64,000 nt of DNA from JANRKB01 sp033763695. Lineage in GTDB: Bacteria; Planctomycetota; Phycisphaerae; Phycisphaerales; UBA1924. This document shows positions 44,501 through 51,842 of the stretch, one piece after another (position 1 is the stretch's first letter; each line of letters starts with the position of its first letter). The DNA lies in the NCBI GenBank assembly GCA_033763695.1, contig JANRKB010000043.1:310001-374000 (forward strand), written 5' to 3'. The translations under genes were made by a program, and so were the position numbers. The notes beneath the pieces are model-generated. The model saw only the letters and a list, made by a program, of their open reading frames with translations. It did not search any database and had not been told where the DNA came from.

Positions 44501-45263
44501 GCAGATGCATGTTGCGACGCAGGCTCGGCCCGCCGCTGACCACGATCGCCGGACGCCCGCGGGCCGCGTCGCGCAGGTCCTCGATCCCCGGCGCCATTGC
44601 ATATGGCCCGACGTTTCCCAGCGCATTTCCCAGCGTGACATCCGCCTGCACGAGCGTCGTGACGAGCGTGGTCCGCACGGCCTTGAGCACGCTGGTGAAG
44701 TGATCTGCGAAGGTCTGCGCCCCTTCGCCCAGACGCGCCTTGCTTGGCGCGTGCGTGACGATCCGCGTTCCCACGGCAAACACATTCTCAAACCCGCTCG
44801 CGAGCGTGGCGAGGGCGGCACGATCTTCAGGATCGGTGATGATCGCGATATGGCCGTGGGCCAGCCACGAACAGTCCACGCGCTCCATGACGGCACGCAG
44901 CAGCGCGATGTCGGGCTCAAAGACGATGACCAGGCCGTTGCCACGCAGACGCTCGGCAACGGTCGCGACGTGATACCCGAGCGCGAAGCCGAGAACAACG
45001 GCGACGCCGGTGGCCGCCGTATCGATCTCCTGCGCGACCTTGCACGCTTCATCAAGTGGGCGGCGGCGGCTGCAGAGCTGGCGCGCATCGGGGCCAGAGC
45101 CGATCGACGCCGCGGGCACGCCGTCGTCGGTCTGGGCGAACGTCACGTCCGCGCGCGGCGCGGCACGCAGGACGAGTTCGGCGACGCGCGGGTTCACGCG
45201 TGCGAGGGCCGCGATGTTTCGCTGCAAGACTGCTGGATCGGCGATGGTTGAACCGTGTGTCAT
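41547..45263 (-). CDS. tripartite MAF/DUF115 glycosyltransferase - SpsF-like nucleotidyltransferase - degenerate radical-SAM-like fusion
   Basis: A 1238-residue protein. Residues about 170-430 form a motility-associated-factor (DUF115/MptE-like) domain, with AIVVSGGPSLRRNMHLL at about 235 and DPVVLIGQDLGFTDGQYY. Such proteins glycosylate flagellin with nonulosonic acids. Residues about 675-900 resemble an SpsF-type cytidylyltransferase (VEAIIPVDTRIGAMGVA; AAVLVGPDWPLVDPVLTDRV at about 814). From about 968 a barrel reads LLIEATTRRLG...MNISG, SFSGRGDALLAPEFIALVRH and LSVDVLAEKAETYSAITG, like radical SAM, but no CxxxCxxC exists. The start at 45263 is chosen because upstream sequence is antisense to the next gene. 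It is first of the operon. Confidence 0.75.
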   Translation of the reverse strand: MTHGSTIADPAVLQRNIAALARVNPRVAELVLRAAPRADVTFAQTDDGVPAASIGSGPDARQLCSRRRPLDEACKVAQEIDTAATGVAVVLGFALGYHVATVAERLRGNGLVIVFEPDIALLRAVMERVDCSWLAHGHIAIITDPEDRAALATLASGFENVFAVGTRIVTHAPSKARLGEGAQTFADHFTSVLKAVRTTLVTTLVQADVTLGNALGNVGPYAMAPGIEDLRDAARGRPAIVVSGGPSLRRNMHLLARPGVRDRFVIVAVQTVLKPLLAMGVKPHFVTALDHARISKRFYEGLTARDVEGVTLVCEAKGNPSIVRAFPGVVRFPADEWLDNLLGEHLARPMGAIKSGATVAHLAYYLARHLGCDPVVLIGQDLGFTDGQYYSSGAVIHDTWGPELNEFRTLEMFEWERIVRMRRMLRKTVDHLGRPVYTDEQLATYLVQFERDFLEDANRNLRVIDASEGGVAKKQTEVMKLAEVISQFEHGPPIALPQARAYELETAERRQRVLQRMRGVRRDVWQISENARAAAPLLEEMLRVQSDTSRLNALIDKAQDLATKSHAMKTAYHLVHYLNQTGSFNRYKADRAIGSDPNLSESERQRKSIERDLVNVRWLADSADEVGRMLQLAIERIEAEAGMRFVERDEIRMERHEEASPDTNAQPVAAVVSRSRVEAIIPVDTRIGAMGVARDLARDLIRDASRLPASAVGKGNALALTVTRLLQSRELDGITLVTHEPGRVRDLLGPHAASQRVRVVSVAAPPLKARAHALRARVFSRASWRGGVANLSVFDECFEPVLFSRVMNEHAIDAAVLVGPDWPLVDPVLTDRVIARHREDGSNYRFVFTQAAPGLCPGLVSRSLADEIAKNARGLGPLASLGAILGYLPVFPQVDPIAKPSCVLVPPAVRDAYRRFIADDPGGIHTCTAVLSQLGVELGAELATRGLEVDAEAIVRAAPPAVATPRELLIEATTRRLGVGQGLRGRWMNISGDAAASIVDLSQTHLQRVLEALGPERSSVAVSFSGRGDALLAPEFIALVRHCAASGVGAIHVRTDLNCDASRVDALLDECRDVPIDVLSVDVLAEKAETYSAITGLDAMGRVKTNVARLLALRGLSDGGLPQPWIVPRITRCDAVYEEIESFYDRWTHEAGCAIIDPMPTAITGERIEPIDVPRAPRAWRESGVLRLRADGMLCDARGTPLGHAEHAEQALRAWCDAGRAFGSAIEPKPAAPMGASA

Positions 45264-45481
45264 GGGGCTGCACGAGGCATGAGTCGGCGCGATGGTCGTG
45301 GCAATGGCCGGGGCGACAGCCGAATCAATGGATAGCCCGCCGGCGACCCGCCGACTCCGTTGGATGCATCGGCTCGGGAGCCGTTTGGGCTGCAAAAGCC
45401 GAGAATCGAGGATCTCGCGCGACGAGGGATTTCGTCGGATGGCGCTTGGGTCGTGTGCCGCGGGGCTCGTAAACTTGGAGT

Positions 45482-47347
45482 ATGAACAAAGCCCCGACGC
45501 TGTCTTCACCCCGCTCCGACTTTGACCTGGCACGCGAGATCTCGCCCCGCCGCAAGTCCACCGAAGCACACGATGTCGATGGGCTGGTCGCCGAGCAACT
45601 GGCGCACTTCGGCGTCGACCCAAAGAGCGAGTACGGCAAACTGCTGGGCGACTTCGCCAAGCACCTGTACTCCGGGCACGCCGACCTGAAGCGCATGTGG
45701 GAGCAGGGCGTCACCGAACTCAAGAGCCTGCCGCGCAAGGACCGCATCGAGCGATTCGCGGCACAGAAGTTCCTGTGCTTCCAGCTCGCCAAGATGCTCG
45801 ACACGCTGCAGCATCCCTTCCGCAGCACCTATCAGAGCCTCGTCAACACGCCCGCCACGCGCATGAGCAAGGGCGCGTATCCGATCTTCGACAACGTGAC
45901 GGCGATCTTCGCCAGTCGCCCGGTCATCACCCGCACCGCGACGTACATCTATGCGTGCGCCGAGTGGGTGGACGACGCGTTCCAAGGCAAGGAGTTGATG
46001 CACGAGGTCTACTCGCGCCTGCTCAACCCCACCAGCGTGACGCTCGCCAACCACATCGTCGACGTTGAGGCCGGCGAACTCGCCCACGAGTACTTCGCGT
46101 GGAACTTCAACTCCGGCATGGCCGCGGTCGATGCGACGCTGAGCCACCTCGTGGGTTACCAGGACATCATCATCGCCAGCCGCAATATCTACGGCGGCGT
46201 CTATCAGCTCATGCACGACTGGTACGCCCGCAAGGCAAACCTCGACGTGTCCGTCAACTTCTTCGACGGCTTCACCGTTCAGGACTTCATCGCGTGCTTT
46301 GACAGCGTGTGCGCCAAGAACAAGGACCGCCTCGCCGCTGGCCGCCATGTCTATGTCTATCTCGAATCGCCGTGCAACCCGCACGGCTATGTGCTCGATG
46401 TGCCCGCGATCTGCAAAGAAGCCCACAAGCGCGGCCTCACTGTCATCTGCGATTCCACCGTCGGCACGCCGTTCCTCCATCGCCCGCTGCAGCGCAAGGA
46501 CCCGCTGGAACGCCCGGACTTCGTGATCCACTCGTACACCAAGGACCTGTCGGGCCACGGCTCGACCACGGCGGGTGTCGTGATCGGGCGCAACGAGCGC
46601 ATGTTCATGGGCAAGCACGAGTCGATGCCCGGCACCGCGCCAGACGGCACGCCGCGCACGTATTCGTGGGACGAGACGCTCTTCTGGAACGTCTACTACG
46701 TCAAGGGCGCGTTCCTCGACGCCGACAAGGCGTTCGAAGTGCTCAGCGGCATGCACACGCTGGAACTGCGCATGCTCCGCAAGAGCGTGAACACGCTCGC
46801 GCTCGCCGAGTTCCTGGGCAGCCACCCTGACATCAACGTCAAGTGCAACGCCGCCCCCGGCAACGAGAACTCAGCCATCCGCGAGCGCTGTCTCTACCTC
46901 GGCCTGCCCGCGCCGCTCTTCACCATCGACTTTGAAGGCAAGAAGGACGCGAGCGGCAAGAAGACCGGCGGCTTCTCGCGCGACATCTTCAAGCGCTTCT
47001 TCGATGCACTCGATCCGACCTTCGGCCACCAGGTCTCGCTCGGCCAGCCCAACACCGTCGTGCTGTGCCCGGCGATCACCAGCCACAGTGAGATGAGCGA
47101 GCAGGCACTGGCCGACGCGGGCATCGCGCCGACCACCGTGCGCATCGCCGTGGGTCAGGAAGACCCGCGCACGCTCATCGCACACTTGGTGAAGGCCGCC
47201 GAGAGCACGCTGGAGATGGAGCGGCCCGGCTTCGTCGCCCGCTTCCCCAGCCCCGAACAGGCCGACGCGATCTATCGCAAGCACTACGTCGGCACGCACC
47301 AGCGGTACATCGAGAGCCAGCCGACCTGCGCCGAGATGATGAAGTAA
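45482..47347 (+). CDS. Cys/Met metabolism PLP-dependent enzyme (cystathionine gamma-synthase family)
   Basis: A 621-residue fold-type I PLP enzyme. The PLP-lysine segment is HSYTKDLSGHGSTTAGVVIG with Lys at about 354, preceded by the Asp motif TVICDSTVGTPF. Other family blocks are NFNSGMAAVDATLSHL, YLESPCNPHGYVLDV and LGQPNTVVLCPAITSHSEMS, then VRIAVGQEDPRTLI. The family handles O-acylhomoserine or cystathionine chemistry in methionine/cysteine metabolism. At 621 residues it exceeds the usual 390-430, with a long N-terminal region (AEQLAHFGVDPKSEYGKLL) of unclear role. GGAG precedes the ATG. The exact reaction cannot be stated. Confidence 0.82.
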   Translation: MNKAPTLSSPRSDFDLAREISPRRKSTEAHDVDGLVAEQLAHFGVDPKSEYGKLLGDFAKHLYSGHADLKRMWEQGVTELKSLPRKDRIERFAAQKFLCFQLAKMLDTLQHPFRSTYQSLVNTPATRMSKGAYPIFDNVTAIFASRPVITRTATYIYACAEWVDDAFQGKELMHEVYSRLLNPTSVTLANHIVDVEAGELAHEYFAWNFNSGMAAVDATLSHLVGYQDIIIASRNIYGGVYQLMHDWYARKANLDVSVNFFDGFTVQDFIACFDSVCAKNKDRLAAGRHVYVYLESPCNPHGYVLDVPAICKEAHKRGLTVICDSTVGTPFLHRPLQRKDPLERPDFVIHSYTKDLSGHGSTTAGVVIGRNERMFMGKHESMPGTAPDGTPRTYSWDETLFWNVYYVKGAFLDADKAFEVLSGMHTLELRMLRKSVNTLALAEFLGSHPDINVKCNAAPGNENSAIRERCLYLGLPAPLFTIDFEGKKDASGKKTGGFSRDIFKRFFDALDPTFGHQVSLGQPNTVVLCPAITSHSEMSEQALADAGIAPTTVRIAVGQEDPRTLIAHLVKAAESTLEMERPGFVARFPSPEQADAIYRKHYVGTHQRYIESQPTCAEMMK

Positions 47348-47428
47348 GACGAAACGAGAGATAGAAACGAAGCACGAAAGGCAACGGCGGGGCGAACGGA
47401 TCGTTCGCACTGCCCGGGAACAGACCGC

Positions 47429-47914
47429 ATGAGCCCATCCAACTCTGTCGCCGCGTTGGTTGATCGCTATGCCTCCGGCGCGACGCTTCCAGCGGAACTG
47501 ATCAAGGGTTTGACGCGAGCCGAGCTCAACGCCTTTCCGGTCCCCGGCACATGGTCGATCCAGCAGATCGTCCTGCACCTGATGGACAGCGACCTGATCG
47601 GCAGTGAGCGCATGAAGCGCACCATCGCCATGACGCGCCCGCTGCTCTTGCGCTATGACGAGACCGCGTTCACGGCATCGCTCCACTACGACAAGCAGGA
47701 CGCGGCTCTCGCGTGCGAGGTCTTCCGCCTCAATCGCCTGATGACCGCGGCACTGCTCCGCGAACTGTCGCACGACGCCTTCGCCCGCAGGGCGGTCCAC
47801 AGCGAAAGCGGGCTGGAAACGCTGGAAGATCTGGTGCGCGGCTACGCCGACCACCTGGACCACCACGCCCGTTTCATGCGTGAGAAACGTCGCCTTTTGG
47901 GCCACGCGGGCTGA
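47429..47914 (+). CDS. DinB-family protein
   Basis: A 161-residue four-helix protein. The family landmarks are the N-terminal helix with FPVPGTWSIQQIVLHLMDSD (metal-ligand His) and the C-terminal YADHLDHHARFMR with two candidate metal-ligand His. DinB/YfiT-type proteins use a bound metal and often act with bacillithiol or mycothiol; a thiol-transfer role is possible but unproven. It lies 43 bases before the Nif3-family gene on the same strand. Confidence 0.78.
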   Translation: MSPSNSVAALVDRYASGATLPAELIKGLTRAELNAFPVPGTWSIQQIVLHLMDSDLIGSERMKRTIAMTRPLLLRYDETAFTASLHYDKQDAALACEVFRLNRLMTAALLRELSHDAFARRAVHSESGLETLEDLVRGYADHLDHHARFMREKRRLLGHAG

Positions 47915-47957
47915 GCGGCGGACGTAGCATCATGGTGTTTCGACCGGAGACGCCGCA

Positions 47958-49109
47958 ATGCTCGTTCGCGACCTCGTTCATGCCGTCAAGCAGCTCGCTC
48001 CCAGGGGCTTTGCCGAGAGTTGGGATCGCGTCGGCCTGCTCGTGGGCCGCACCGAGTCGCCCCTGAAGGGCGCGGTGCTGCTGACGATCGACCTGACCGA
48101 GCGGGTCTTGGACGAAGCCCAGCACGCGGGCGTCTCGGCGATCATTGCCTATCACCCGCCGATCTGGGAGCCGCTGGCTCGCCTCACCGACGAATCCGCC
48201 CGCCAACGCATCATCCTGCGCTGTGCCGAGCTTGGCATCGCGGTCTATTCGCCGCACACGGCACTCGATGCCGCGCCCGGCGGCGTGACCGACTGGCTCT
48301 GCGAGGGGCTCTCCGGGGGCAACGGCAAGATCGCCGGCGACTGCCGCGCACTCACGCCGCACGCCAAGAACGATCCGACGCAGGAAGTGAAGATCGTCAC
48401 CTTTGTGCCGCAGGACGACGCGGAGAAGGTGCGGAACGCGCTGGCCTCGGCGGGCGCAGGCCGCATCGGTGCGTATCAGGTCTGCTCATTCTCCACCGAG
48501 GGCATGGGCACATTCCTCGCCGATCCCGGCGCGAATCCAAGCGTCGGAATGCCGGGCCGACTTGAGTATGTCTCCGAGCGACGCCTGGAGATGGTCTGTT
48601 CCAAGGCGGCACTGCCGCTGGCGATCGAAACGCTGCGGACGTTCCACCCGTACGAAGAGCCGCCGATCGACGTGTATGAACTCGCGCCGCGGCCTGACCG
48701 CGCGACGGGCGCAGGACGGCGGTTGGTGCTCGACCAACCTGTAACGCTGCCGGAACTCGCCGATCGCTTCCGCACGTTCCTCAAGACCGAGCGCGTCAGC
48801 TTCGCCGATGTCGCTCCAGCGGGTCAGACCTCAACGATCCGGACCATCGGCGTCGTTCCCGGCGCGGGCGCGTCGCTGCTGTCGCTCGCCAAGCGCGAAG
48901 GGTGCGATGTCTTCGTCACCGGCGAGATGAAGCACCACGACATTCTCGAAGCCCTCCACCAAGGCATGTCGGTGCTGCTCGGCGGGCACACCCCCACCGA
49001 GCGGGGCTACCTGCCCCGCTTCGCGCAGCGACTCGCGGCACTCATGCCCGAAGTCCGCTTCATCGTTTCCACCGCAGACCGCGATCCGCTCGTGCTACGC
49101 AAGGGCTGA
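47958..49109 (+). CDS. Nif3-like dinuclear metal-centre hexameric protein (YqfO type)
   Basis: A 383-residue protein. N-terminal Nif3 motifs are SWDRVGLLVGRTESPLKGAV and VSAIIAYHPPIWEPL (metal His). The middle contains the CutA-like insert (VKIVTFVPQDDAEKVRNALA, then IGAYQVCSFSTEGMGTF) seen in Bacillus YqfO. The C-terminal half has DVFVTGEMKHHDILEALHQG and LLGGHTPTERGYLP. Its biochemical role is unsettled; some members are described as GTP cyclohydrolase-type or metal-dependent hydrolases. It precedes ispE by 45 bases and is probably co-transcribed with it. Confidence 0.88.
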   Translation: MLVRDLVHAVKQLAPRGFAESWDRVGLLVGRTESPLKGAVLLTIDLTERVLDEAQHAGVSAIIAYHPPIWEPLARLTDESARQRIILRCAELGIAVYSPHTALDAAPGGVTDWLCEGLSGGNGKIAGDCRALTPHAKNDPTQEVKIVTFVPQDDAEKVRNALASAGAGRIGAYQVCSFSTEGMGTFLADPGANPSVGMPGRLEYVSERRLEMVCSKAALPLAIETLRTFHPYEEPPIDVYELAPRPDRATGAGRRLVLDQPVTLPELADRFRTFLKTERVSFADVAPAGQTSTIRTIGVVPGAGASLLSLAKREGCDVFVTGEMKHHDILEALHQGMSVLLGGHTPTERGYLPRFAQRLAALMPEVRFIVSTADRDPLVLRKG

Positions 49110-49154
49110 TGCGACGCAACCGGTTTGCCCTGTGAAAACCCGCGCGGGCTGTTG

Positions 49155-50159
49155 ATGACGACACGCGACTCCATCTCGCTCGCGGCCCACGCCAAGATCA
49201 ATCTGGCCCTGCACGTCAGCGCGCCCGAGCCGAGCGGCACGGCACACGCAGGGTGGCATCGCATCGTGTCATGGATCGCGCCCATCGCGCTGCACGATGA
49301 CATCGTCGTGCGCCGCGGCGGACAGCACTCCATTCAGTGGGGCACCGATGCACCACGCCCGACACCCATCGACTGGCCCATCGAGAAAGACCTCGGCGTG
49401 CGCGCGCTCAAGGCCATCGAGGGTCACGTCGGGCGATCGCTGGACGCTTCCGTCGCCATCACCAAGCGCGTGCCCGTCGGCGGCGGGCTTGGCGGCGGCT
49501 CAAGCGATGCCGCGGCCGTCCTCGTCGCCGCGAACCAGCTCTTCTCCCTCGGCCTGAGAGCCCGCGACCTTCGCACCATCGGCGCGACGCTCGGCTCGGA
49601 CGTCTCGTTCTTCATCGATGACGACGCCGCGGACGCGCCGCGTGCGCAGCACCACGTGCCACGGGCGGCGATCATCTCCGACTTCGGCACGGTGCGTGAG
49701 CGTGTGCCGTCACCCAACGGCGAGCCTCTGCTGGTGATTCCAGCGTTGGGGTGCGAGACGCGCGCGGTCTATCGAGCCTTTGACGCGACCGCGGCAGGCT
49801 CGCGCACGCTCGATGTCAACCGCGAGGCGGATCGTCTCGCGTCTCTCGCGCGCCGCTGCCGCGTGCTCGACGAGCTGTGCAGTGCCGAGGCACGCGCCGC
49901 AACGCCAAACGACTTGTTTGAGGCGGCGTGCGTGGTGCAGCCAGCCCTGCGCCCACTTGTCGCGCGGGTCGAGGCCGCCTTGCTCGCTCGTCGTCCGGAC
50001 GCACGCGTCTTCATGACCGGCAGTGGCAGCGCGCTCGTGGTTCTCGGAGCCGCCGCCGACGACCTCCGCTGCATCGCCGGTGCGGCGATCGTTGCGACGC
50101 GGATGCTCGGCTCGGGGCCGCAACACCCCGTCCAAACACCTTCCGCCGGATCGTGCTGA
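49155..50159 (+). CDS. ispE: 4-diphosphocytidyl-2-C-methyl-D-erythritol kinase (GHMP kinase family)
   Basis: A 334-residue enzyme phosphorylating CDP-methylerythritol in the MEP isoprenoid pathway. The substrate-side motif is AAHAKINLALHV at the N-terminus. The ATP loop PVGGGLGGGSSDAAA begins at about residue 106 and is the GHMP signature. The C-terminal motif VFMTGSGSALVVLGA is also visible. It is longer than the typical 280-300, with an extra stretch after HDDIVVRRGG. The chosen ATG has homology from residue 10 onward; an in-frame ATG at 49125 is possible. It lies 80 bases upstream of the sigma gene on the same strand. Confidence 0.87.
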   Translation: MTTRDSISLAAHAKINLALHVSAPEPSGTAHAGWHRIVSWIAPIALHDDIVVRRGGQHSIQWGTDAPRPTPIDWPIEKDLGVRALKAIEGHVGRSLDASVAITKRVPVGGGLGGGSSDAAAVLVAANQLFSLGLRARDLRTIGATLGSDVSFFIDDDAADAPRAQHHVPRAAIISDFGTVRERVPSPNGEPLLVIPALGCETRAVYRAFDATAAGSRTLDVNREADRLASLARRCRVLDELCSAEARAATPNDLFEAACVVQPALRPLVARVEAALLARRPDARVFMTGSGSALVVLGAAADDLRCIAGAAIVATRMLGSGPQHPVQTPSAGSC

Positions 50160-50239
50160 GTCGATCGGCACGCGATCGTGCAAGATCGGGAACGGATCGC
50201 ACATACTGCTGTGAAGGTTCGGGGCTGTTCGAGAGAAGG

Positions 50240-50818
50240 ATGGAGCACGCGATTGGAGCATCAGGGGCGGCGGGCGCGACCGATCGTGCCGCCGCGATCC
50301 AAGCGTGGACGCCGGCGCAGTTCGCCGATGCGTTCGCTCTCCACTGGCGGACGCTCTGGGCTATCGCCGCGGGCGTGCTGAATCAACGCTCCGGCGCAGA
50401 CGACGTGCTTCAGGATGCCGCCATGATCGCCCTCGACAAGCTTGCCGACTTTCAACCCGGCACCAACTTCGTCGCGTGGATGGGAAGCATCGTGCGCTTC
50501 ACGGCACTGAACCAGATGCGACGCGACCAACGCGGCGGGCCGCGCCTCTCGATCGACGACCAGCCCTACGCCTCCGAAAACGCTCCCCCGCCGCACGAGC
50601 CCGACCCGCGGCTCGCCGCGGCACTCGGCGTCCTGGACCCAGTCGCCCGCGCGTGCCTGGTGATGCGCACCACGACCGAATTGTCGTATCAGGAGATCGC
50701 CACCGCGCTGGGCATTCCCGAAGGCACCGCGATGAGCCACGTGCATCGGAGCCGCGCCACGCTGCGAACATTCCTGACCAGCACCCCCGGCTCGGCCCGC
50801 ACCGGAGGCCCCGCGTGA
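50240..50818 (+). CDS. ECF-type sigma-70 family factor
   Basis: A 192-residue transcription factor with only regions 2 and 4, as in extracytoplasmic-function sigma factors. Region 2 is FADAFALHWRTLWAIAAGVL with SGADDVLQDAAMIALDKL, followed by the DNA-melting helix FVAWMGSIVRFTALNQMRRD. Region 4 is LSYQEIATALGIPEGTAMSH then RSRATLRTF, a helix-turn-helix. The ATG at 50240 is adjacent to AGAAGG. The GTG of the next gene overlaps its TGA stop, so the pair is translationally coupled and the partner is likely its anti-sigma factor. Confidence 0.82.
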   Translation: MEHAIGASGAAGATDRAAAIQAWTPAQFADAFALHWRTLWAIAAGVLNQRSGADDVLQDAAMIALDKLADFQPGTNFVAWMGSIVRFTALNQMRRDQRGGPRLSIDDQPYASENAPPPHEPDPRLAAALGVLDPVARACLVMRTTTELSYQEIATALGIPEGTAMSHVHRSRATLRTFLTSTPGSARTGGPA

Positions 50819-51714
50819 CCACGCCGCACGAATCACATCCCGGCGCACCACGCGAGCCCGACGCGTTCGCAGTTGCGATCGAGCGACGGCTCGACGGCGC
50901 GATGTCGCCCGATGAGGCCGCGGCATTCGATCGCGCCCTCGCGGCGGACCCGGCTCTGCGGGCCCGCTTTGACGCCGTCGCAGCGTCCGCACCCACACTC
51001 GACGCATCTGTCCGCACGGGCTTCGACGCGCCGCGCGGCGACGACCTCATTCGGCGCATTCGCGCCGCGGCTCGGGAACGATCCGGCACGCCCGCTGAAA
51101 TCGCATCGGAGCCAGCACCAAAGCTCGTGCTGCCAAGCCCCACGCGATCCGTCGCGCGCCATGCTTGGCTCGCGCTGGCGGCTGCCGTCGTGCTCGCGAT
51201 CGGTGCTGGGGTCTGGCTCGCACGCGAGTCAGCGCGCTCGCGCGAGCGCGGCGTGCAACTCATCGCGTACTACCACGAACAGGTGAGCCTCGGCCTCACG
51301 CCGCAGTGGGTCTGCACCGACGACGCAAACTTCCGCGTCTACACGCAATCGCGCTTTGGCGCACCGATGACCTTCACGCCGCCGCCGCCCGGACTCGCGC
51401 TGATCGGCTGGACGTACGTGCGTGGCCCGATGCGCACGCCGACAAACGCCGTGCTCATGGCGACGCGCGACACCACGCCGGTGCTCGTCATCGTGGAGAA
51501 GCGCGAGTACGCCCCACGGGTGACGCCGCCGATCGATGGCGGGCTGCATATCCACCGACGCGATCTGGAGCACGTGACGCTGTTTGAGATCTCGCCCGCA
51601 GCGGCGCCAAGCGTGCTCGACATCCTCAGCGAAGCCCCCGCGGGCAGCGGCACGCCCACGCCCCGCTCCCGACCTGCGGGGCCAGCACAGCCCGGACCAG
51701 CGCAACCCGAGTGA
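50815..51714 (+). CDS. probable membrane anti-sigma factor
   Basis: A 299-residue protein starting with GTG overlapping the sigma stop (GTGA). The N-terminal soluble part contains RRLDGAMSPDEAAAFDRALA, reminiscent of anti-sigma N-terminal helices, but no HxxxCxxC zinc site is present. A single membrane segment (AWLALAAAVVLAIGAGVWLA) lies at about residue 117, and the rest is an extracytoplasmic domain with TPQWVCTDDANFRVYTQS and a Pro-rich tail. Its position and coupling suggest it sequesters the sigma factor (inference). Confidence 0.65.
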   Translation: MTTPHESHPGAPREPDAFAVAIERRLDGAMSPDEAAAFDRALAADPALRARFDAVAASAPTLDASVRTGFDAPRGDDLIRRIRAAARERSGTPAEIASEPAPKLVLPSPTRSVARHAWLALAAAVVLAIGAGVWLARESARSRERGVQLIAYYHEQVSLGLTPQWVCTDDANFRVYTQSRFGAPMTFTPPPPGLALIGWTYVRGPMRTPTNAVLMATRDTTPVLVIVEKREYAPRVTPPIDGGLHIHRRDLEHVTLFEISPAAAPSVLDILSEAPAGSGTPTPRSRPAGPAQPGPAQPE

Positions 51715-51842
51715 GGTTCGGGCTCTGGTTCAAGCCCGCAGGCCAGTCCGGGTGATGTGTGCGGGATGACGCGTCGTGGATTCGGCGTTGCGGATGACGC
51801 CGCGCCGCGGGTCGGATACGCTGGTCGCAGCGAGTCCAACCG

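Noticed and set aside
41433..45251. A 1272-codon frame on the plus strand opposite the MAF fusion
   Set aside because: The minus strand has recognisable DUF115 and nucleotidyltransferase sequence and GTGA coupling; the plus frame has none.
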